Shown here: piece after piece, positions 6,516 through 10,177 of the stretch | How positions within the stretch are numbered: position 1 is the first letter of the stretch | How the letters are laid out: every line of letters begins with the position of its first letter | Notes under the pieces: generated by a model | Told to the model about the DNA's origin: nothing | Seen by the model: only the letters and a program-made list of their open reading frames with translations | Database searches by the model: none | NCBI GenBank assembly: GCA_031258265.1 | Contig: JAIRNB010000217.1 | Coordinates: 1-10,177 of the forward strand | DNA from: Treponema sp. | GTDB lineage: Bacteria; Spirochaetota; Spirochaetia; Treponematales; Breznakiellaceae | DNA: 10,177 bases | Direction: 5' to 3' | Translations under genes and position numbers: made by a program

Positions 6516-6641
6516 TGGGCGCATTTTTTGACGTTTCCCGGGGGAAACGTCAAAAAACCGGGCTTTCCGCTCCAATTCCTCAGCCCCTTGGGGCCCGGCC
6601 CCCGCGGGGCTTCCGGTATTTCCGCTTCAATCCCTTGCGCG
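6516..6641 (+). repeat. Dispersed multi-hairpin repeat, copy 3
   Basis: This copy begins TGGGCGCA (6516-6523), followed by a hairpin with 16-base arms (6524-6557) and CCGGGCTTTC (6558-6567). These two flanks match the reverse complement of 10030-9994 around a different hairpin. CGCTCC (6568-6573) and CCTC (6578-6581) then align with the corresponding spacers of copy 2. Two further hairpins follow at the same relative places: GCCCC/GGGGC (6583-6594) and GCCCC/GGGGC (6598-6610). The copy ends with CAATCCCTTGCGCG (6628-6641), identical over 14 bases to the complement of 9889-9902. One hairpin module present in copy 2 is missing. It starts 26 bp after the LapA-like gene, and its last block contains the likely start codon of the next gene. 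Confidence 0.85.
6524..6557. repeat. Long perfect inverted repeat within copy 3
   Basis: TTTTTTGACGTTTCCC (6524-6539) and GGGAAACGTCAAAAAA (6542-6557) are exact complements over 16 bases, with only GG between them. The arm has T's on its 5' side and A's on its 3' side, which is the opposite of a Rho-independent terminator, and no T-run follows. It fills the place taken by a different 7- or 8-bp hairpin in the other two copies. Confidence 0.9.
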
Positions 6642-7630
6642 TTCCCAGGGTTTTCATTTTTTTCGCCGGATTCCCGCGCCTTATTTCCCTGGTTTTCAGT
6701 TTTTTCCTGTGCTTCCTCCCCGCCGCCGGCCAGACCAGCCTGGACGCCGAATTGCGGAACCTGGAGGAAAAAGTCCGCCTTGAGTCATCCGGCTCCGCCG
6801 GGGCGGAGGATCTGAAGCGGCTGGCCGGCCTCCGGGAACTTTCCGGCGACATGGAAGGGGCCGCCGCTTCCTGGGAACTGGCCGCCGGCGGGGGCCGGGA
6901 TAACCAGGCCCTCCTGCGGGGGGCCGCCTGCTTCATGGCCCTGGGGGACTGGGAACGGGCGGACGCCGCCATAAAGGGGGTCCTCCTTGGCGGCGGGGAA
7001 GAACGGCTTCAGGCCCATTTTCTCCGGGCCCAAATGGAAGGGCTGCGGAGCGGCGGGACCGATACGGCGGCCCTCCTTTCCCTTTTGGAGGACCCCGCCT
7101 ACGGGGACTACCGGCCCCGGATATACTTCAGCCTCTGGAAGTTTAGCGGCCAGGAAAGCTGGCAAAGGAAGCTGGCGGGGGAATTCCCCCGCAGCCCCGA
7201 AGGCCGCCTCGCCGCCGGGACAGGAACCGGGGCCGTAGCCGTCACGGCGGAACCCAGTCCCATGTGGCTGCTCTTTGCCGCCGCTCCGCCGGCAGCCCGC
7301 CGGCCCGCGGGACAACCCGCCGCCTCTTCCACTGCTCCCCGGCCCCCGGCCCCCCCGCAGCCCGCCTCCTCCTCCCCGGCCCGCCCCCCCGCGCCGGGGG
7401 AAACCCTGCTGCAGGCCGGGCTTTTCAGCCGGGAGGCAAACGCCCAGGCCCTGCTGGAAAAGCTGCGGGCCGCCGGCTTCCCCGCCCTGGCGGAACGGCA
7501 GAGCCGGGCCGGGGGAAACTACACCGCCGTCTATATACGGCCGGGACCGGATATAAACCAAAGCATCCGGGACCTAAAGGCCGCGGGCTTCGATTCCTTT
7601 CCCGTTACCCTGGGCCAAGGCGGCGGGTAG
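6635..7630 (+). CDS. Secreted TPR-like protein with C-terminal SPOR domain
   Basis: With a TTG start at 6635 this is a 331-residue protein. It opens with a basic stretch and a long hydrophobic core (MRVPRVFIFF, then 17-32), which fits a signal peptide ending near AAGQ. Residues 36-190 are helical and contain TPR-like pairs (for example around 57-85 and 92-118). A Pro/Ala/Ser-rich linker runs from about 213 to 256. The C-terminus (258-325, starting LQAGLFSREANAQALLEKL) is a SPOR domain, which binds denuded peptidoglycan, often at division sites. The start is uncertain: the frame is open from 6389, an ATG lies at 6476, and no start has a Shine-Dalgarno. TTG 6635 is chosen because it places the signal peptide at the N-terminus, but that codon lies inside repeat copy 3. 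The gene converges with the next one at a distance of 4 bp. Confidence 0.8.
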   Translation: MRVPRVFIFFAGFPRLISLVFSFFLCFLPAAGQTSLDAELRNLEEKVRLESSGSAGAEDLKRLAGLRELSGDMEGAAASWELAAGGGRDNQALLRGAACFMALGDWERADAAIKGVLLGGGEERLQAHFLRAQMEGLRSGGTDTAALLSLLEDPAYGDYRPRIYFSLWKFSGQESWQRKLAGEFPRSPEGRLAAGTGTGAVAVTAEPSPMWLLFAAAPPAARRPAGQPAASSTAPRPPAPPQPASSSPARPPAPGETLLQAGLFSREANAQALLEKLRAAGFPALAERQSRAGGNYTAVYIRPGPDINQSIRDLKAAGFDSFPVTLGQGGG

Positions 7631-7634
7631 TAAT

Positions 7635-9116
7635 TTAGCTTCCCGGACTAAGGGTCAAGGGCCCTTCGTTGAGTTTCCTGATCCCCATGGCCCCTATGCG
7701 GGCCCGGGAAAGAATTAGGCTGTCCCCCGACCGTTCTACCAGGTAGATTTCCCGGGGGCCCCCGTCCTGGGGACGCAGTTCCAGGGCTTCCTGGCTGTCA
7801 ACGGGGAAAAAGGCGTAATGCCCCTGTTCCAAATTTTCCCCGGAGCGGATTTCATAAGCGCCCTCCGCTGAGAAGCGGATCTGCCCCAGGGGACTTTCGT
7901 AGCTGGCGTTAAGGTAGGGGGATTGGGGGGAAGGTTTCCCCTTTTCCGCGGACCTGGCCCGGCGGAAAGAACCGTCCCAGGTGTTGTCCGCCGATATTTT
8001 CAGCCGCACGTCCTCAAAGACCTTAACCCGGATGCTCTCCACGGATTCCAGTTCAATGTCGATGGTCCTCCTCAGGGTAGTAACCGAAACACTCTGGGTT
8101 GCCACATAGAGGCCGTAGCGGGTGGGGCTAGAATTCTGCCAGGTAAAGATCTGCTGGGCCCCGTCGCCGAAAAAGGTGATCTCCCGGTTGGGGGGATCAA
8201 AATAGATATAGCGCCTGTTATCCAGCGTTCCTTCCGGGCTTACGGAGTACCATAAATCGTGGATGAAATTCTCGAAAACGCCGGGTTTCCCGCTGAGGAG
8301 TTCCTGCAGGCGGCGCTGTTCTATCTGGGGCCCCGGGGCCCTGGTGATCCGGCTTTGCTCGTACTGTCCCGCAGCGCTGTTGTAGGTGTAGATGATCTCC
8401 ACCTGATCCAGAATATTTTCCGACTGGGGATCATGCCCATAGGCGGCGATAGGAAAACTCGTCCCCTGGGAAATTCCCCGCTGGTAGGATTGGGGCCGCT
8501 CGGATTCCTGAATCCGAATAGAACCGTCTATCCGCAGGTCCGCTATTTTTTTGAAGGGTTCAGCGCCGCCCTCCGCGCCCTTGGGGATTCGCCGGAACAC
8601 GCTGAGGGTGTGGATTCCCTGGTCCCCCATGCCGGTAACGGCGACACAGATACTCCGGTCTCCGATAAGGTCCTGTATCCTCATGGAAAAGGTGAGGGGT
8701 CTGGTGACGGCGGTGGGGGCGTCCCATACCCGCAGGTATCCGCCCTGCTCCCCGTCGTAATCTACATAGGCGATATGAACCGGCCCCTCCGCTTCCGGCA
8801 AATTCCGGTAGGCGATAATCTGTTCTTCCACCGGGTCTTCATCCATGTCCAGGGTAAGGACGGAAAGCATTACTTCTCCGTCCCGGAGGGCGATCTTCGT
8901 ATTGATAATATCTTCGTAGGCCATTCGTTCCGCGGGGGAATCGAATTCCGGTTCCCCGCTTTCCCGTTCCCTGGGAATGATGATTCGGGGCTGCCGGGCT
9001 TCCCCGTTTTTCCGGGGAAAAAGATGATCCCATGGCCGGGTGATCATAAAACCCAGGACCAGGGCAAGGGCCCCGGTGAGGATTATTCCGCATAATCTGA
9101 AAAACCGTTTGATCAT
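7635..9116 (-). CDS. Membrane-anchored exported protein, possibly pallilysin (Tp0751)-related
   Basis: This encodes a 493-residue protein. MIKRFFRLCG followed by a hydrophobic helix (about 8-25) predicts a signal anchor; Cys9 is not in a convincing lipobox. The rest is hydrophilic and rich in beta-type sequence, with an acidic segment near residues 45-100 and a basic, Ser/Pro-rich linker (SAEKGKPSPQSP) before a C-terminal region of about 95 residues that looks like a small beta-barrel. A relation to the treponemal adhesin/protease Tp0751 is suggested mainly by context: the gene directly follows a VWA-like gene resembling Tp0750, as in T. pallidum. I see no HEXXH motif, so protease activity is not supported. 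The gene is 40 bp downstream of the VWA-like gene, with only a weak G-rich sequence before the ATG. Function is unproven; the CDS itself is secure. Confidence 0.8.
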   Translation of the reverse strand: MIKRFFRLCGIILTGALALVLGFMITRPWDHLFPRKNGEARQPRIIIPRERESGEPEFDSPAERMAYEDIINTKIALRDGEVMLSVLTLDMDEDPVEEQIIAYRNLPEAEGPVHIAYVDYDGEQGGYLRVWDAPTAVTRPLTFSMRIQDLIGDRSICVAVTGMGDQGIHTLSVFRRIPKGAEGGAEPFKKIADLRIDGSIRIQESERPQSYQRGISQGTSFPIAAYGHDPQSENILDQVEIIYTYNSAAGQYEQSRITRAPGPQIEQRRLQELLSGKPGVFENFIHDLWYSVSPEGTLDNRRYIYFDPPNREITFFGDGAQQIFTWQNSSPTRYGLYVATQSVSVTTLRRTIDIELESVESIRVKVFEDVRLKISADNTWDGSFRRARSAEKGKPSPQSPYLNASYESPLGQIRFSAEGAYEIRSGENLEQGHYAFFPVDSQEALELRPQDGGPREIYLVERSGDSLILSRARIGAMGIRKLNEGPLTLSPGS

Positions 9117-9156
9117 CGGCGGGAAGCCCCCCGGGCCGGAAATAAACGCCGTCGGA

Positions 9157-9747
9157 TCATCGGTTCGACAGAAACGAATCGGCGGCTTCCCGCACCTGCT
9201 GCCCTATGTCCAGGGCGATGATCAGCGCCCGCCAGCCGGGAAATTCCAGGACCCGGGAATACCGGAGGTAGGGCAAGGCGGCTTCGGTATGGGCGGGGGA
9301 AAGGGCTCCGGGGGAGCTTACCAGGATGGTATAGGTCATAATGGGGCTCCGGTTCCCCGAAACCCCCCGGGCGGCCCGGAGGGCTCCGGCAAAATCCGCC
9401 GAGGCGGAACCGGGCAGGGGTCTTTGGATAAGTTCTTTGATATTCTCCCGGTTATCCGCTTCCAGGAGGCCCTGGTAAAGAACCATGGCCTGTTCCTCGG
9501 CGATCCATATCCGCAGGTAATCTCCCTCCTGGAACATGCCGTCCACCAGGGATTCACAGATCCAGCTCTGGGCGCCGGTTTTCCCCATGTACCGGGAACC
9601 GTCGATGATCAGGTTTATGTCGATGGGACCGTTCCGCCCCCGGGAACGGAGCTGTCCCCAGGAACGAAATTCCGCCCTTTCGGCGGTCTGGGCGCCCAGG
9701 GAAACAAGGCCGGCAAGGAGGATACACAGCAGAAACATTTTTTTCAT
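9157..9747 (-). CDS. Secreted VWA-like protein with degraded metal site (Tp0750-like)
   Basis: This encodes a 196-residue protein. MKKMFLLCILLAGLVSLGAQ is a clear signal peptide. The mature part resembles a von Willebrand factor A domain: PIDINLIIDGSRYM (41-54) is the first strand and metal loop, GDYLRIWIAEEQ the next strand, SADFAGAL the second loop, and TYTILVSSPGAL the fourth strand. The canonical metal site (DxSxS, Thr, Asp) is incomplete: the first loop is DGSRY with Tyr53 in place of Ser, the second loop has Ala where Thr is usual, and the last loop has SSPG where TDG is expected. The gene lies upstream of the pallilysin-like gene, the same order as Tp0750-Tp0751 in T. pallidum. A -10-like box lies 7 bases before the ATG and no Shine-Dalgarno is seen. 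Confidence 0.82.
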   Translation of the reverse strand: MKKMFLLCILLAGLVSLGAQTAERAEFRSWGQLRSRGRNGPIDINLIIDGSRYMGKTGAQSWICESLVDGMFQEGDYLRIWIAEEQAMVLYQGLLEADNRENIKELIQRPLPGSASADFAGALRAARGVSGNRSPIMTYTILVSSPGALSPAHTEAALPYLRYSRVLEFPGWRALIIALDIGQQVREAADSFLSNR

Positions 9748-9754
9748 GTTTTTA

Positions 9755-9784
9755 AGAATAGCGTAAAGATGCTCCCGGTGTCAG
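9755..9784 (-). promoter_or_regulatory. Candidate promoter of the VWA-like/pallilysin-like pair
   Basis: On the minus strand CTGACA (complement of 9779-9784, 5 of 6) is separated by 18 bases from TATTCT (complement of 9755-9760, 4 of 6). The ATG at 9747 follows 7 bases after the -10 box, which would make the message leaderless. The -35 box overlaps a small inverted repeat, CCGGTG (9775-9780) and CACCGG (9786-9791) around TCAGT, which could be an operator. Confidence 0.45.
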
Positions 9785-9839
9785 TCACCGGTACAGGCCA
9801 GCTGTAATAAATGCATACGTTTTTGCGGCTTTTGTTCCA

Positions 9840-9871
9840 GCTAAAACATGGCATGAATGCCATGTTTTAGC
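9840..9871. repeat. Perfect 15-bp-arm palindrome
   Basis: GCTAAAACATGGCAT (9840-9854) and ATGCCATGTTTTAGC (9857-9871) are exact complements with only GA between them. A shorter inverted repeat, TTTGCGGC (9822-9829) and GCCGCAAA (9870-9877), flanks it and would extend a cruciform. It directly abuts repeat copy 2 and may be its outermost module. No T-run follows on either strand, so it is not a standard terminator. Confidence 0.9.
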
Positions 9872-10030
9872 CGCAAACGAAGTTTGCGCGCGCAAGGGAT
9901 TGTAGGGGGCGCGCAGCGCGCCACCGCAGTCCCGCCAGAGGCGGGACGAGGAGGCCGGAGCGGGGCAACGGTAGTTGCCTCCGCGGAGCCCCGGAAAGCC
10001 CGGTCCCCGGTAAAGCCGGGGATGCGCCCA
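9872..10030 (-). repeat. Dispersed multi-hairpin repeat, copy 2 (most complete)
   Basis: Five perfect hairpins stand almost end to end, listed by plus-strand position: CGCAAAC/GTTTGCG (9872-9888); GGCGCGC/GCGCGCC (9908-9922); GTCCCGCC/GGCGGGAC (9929-9947); GGCAAC/GTTGCC (9964-9979); and TCCCCGG/CCGGGGA (10004-10022). The spacers between them contain the family's constant blocks: CGCGCAAGGGATTG (9889-9902), GGAGCG (9956-9961), GCGGAGCCCCGGAAAGCCCG from 9983, and TGCGCCCA (10023-10030). The copy starts (minus-strand sense) 24 bp after the stop of the TPR gene and ends before the VWA-like gene. With the palindrome at 9840-9871 and the candidate promoter, it accounts for most of the gene-free stretch 9748-10054. 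A minus-strand open frame across it has no coding character. Confidence 0.88.
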
Positions 10031-10054
10031 TAGACATTCGACCTATCTGAGACA

Positions 10055-10177
10055 CTAACGCGCCTGGAGACGTTGACGCGCCTTCCTGTGGGCGGGATCA
10101 AGGCGAACAGCCCTCCGCCATTCCGCCCATGCCCTGGCCGTTTCTCCCCGCTCCGCATACAGCTCACCCAGCCGGTA
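10055..10177 (-). CDS. C-terminal end of a TPR-repeat protein (partial)
   Basis: Reading the minus strand in from the window edge gives 40 codons, YRLGELYAERGETARAWAEW and then RRAVRLDPAHRKARQRLQAR, followed by a TAG stop (complement of 10055-10057). The pattern of small residues, aromatic Trp positions and the turn LDP is a typical tetratricopeptide repeat, and the last helix is strongly basic. The start lies beyond 10177, so overall length and role are unknown. It is transcribed in the same direction as the VWA-like gene but separated from it by 307 bp containing the hairpin repeat, so the two may not share a transcript. Confidence 0.75.
   Translation of the reverse strand, partial: YRLGELYAERGETARAWAEWRRAVRLDPAHRKARQRLQAR

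Noticed and set aside
6483..6557. Rho-independent terminator after the LapA-like gene
   Set aside because: There is a T-run at about 6501-6508 but no stem directly before it, and the strong stem at 6524-6557 has no T-run after it. The stem's T-first, A-last polarity is opposite to a terminator.
8259..9095. Plus-strand open frame (278 codons) opposite the pallilysin-like gene
   Set aside because: The minus-strand frame has a signal anchor, normal composition and a full-length reading; the plus-strand one has no start context and no domain.
9841..10030. CRISPR array or integron attC sites
   Set aside because: The hairpins are all different and not regularly spaced direct repeats, so this is not CRISPR. 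The characteristic attC core sites (GTTRRRY and its partner) are not seen, although constant ends around a variable stem are superficially similar.
9841..10167. Minus-strand open frame (108 codons) across the hairpin repeat
   Set aside because: Most of it translates inverted repeats. Its right end overlaps, in another frame, a convincing TPR sequence that stops at 10055.

Overview
The window looks like chromosomal DNA from a GC-rich spirochaete, most likely a treponeme of the termite-gut type. This is inferred from three things: the rpmF-acpP-rnc run, a pair of adjacent genes resembling the Tp0750 (VWA-like) and Tp0751 (pallilysin) pair of Treponema pallidum, and the overall mix of housekeeping genes. 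No rRNA gene or other decisive marker is present, so the genus is an inference. Most coding sequence is very GC-rich, and long open frames on the wrong strand are common because of this. The rpmF/acpP segment at the left is visibly AT-richer.

Left part (1-2793): a fragment of a dispersed hairpin repeat (1-49), then a promoter with a perfect TTGACA box, then the co-directional genes rpmF (ribosomal protein L32), acpP (acyl carrier protein) and rnc (RNase III). rnc runs tail-to-tail into cca (CCA-adding tRNA nucleotidyltransferase, minus strand), with a 29-bp overlap of the coding ends.

Middle part (2793-6489): cca and thiN (thiamine pyrophosphokinase) diverge from a 29-bp gap that holds two interleaved promoters. 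Each promoter appears to give a nearly leaderless mRNA. thiN is followed by a tight plus-strand run: folD (one-carbon folate metabolism), a small multi-pass membrane protein, miaB (tRNA ms2i6A methylthiotransferase) and a LapA-like two-helix membrane protein. These genes overlap by a few bases or abut, so they are probably one operon. RNA maturation recurs as a theme (rnc, cca, miaB).

Right part (6490-10177): a second copy of the hairpin repeat (6516-6641) sits between the LapA-like gene and a secreted TPR/SPOR-domain protein, and it contains the likely TTG start codon of that protein. This gene converges, with a 4-bp gap, on a minus-strand pair: a VWA-like secreted protein with a degraded metal site, then a large membrane-anchored protein that may be related to pallilysin. 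Upstream of that pair is a 307-bp gene-free stretch holding a long perfect palindrome and the most complete copy of the hairpin repeat (9872-10030). The right edge carries the C-terminal end of a TPR protein on the minus strand.

The most interesting signal is the repeat family. Three copies, in both orientations, share short flanking and spacer sequences, but the inverted-repeat stems between these spacers are completely different in sequence and length from copy to copy. The hairpin structure is kept while its sequence is replaced. I do not recognise this element as a described family.
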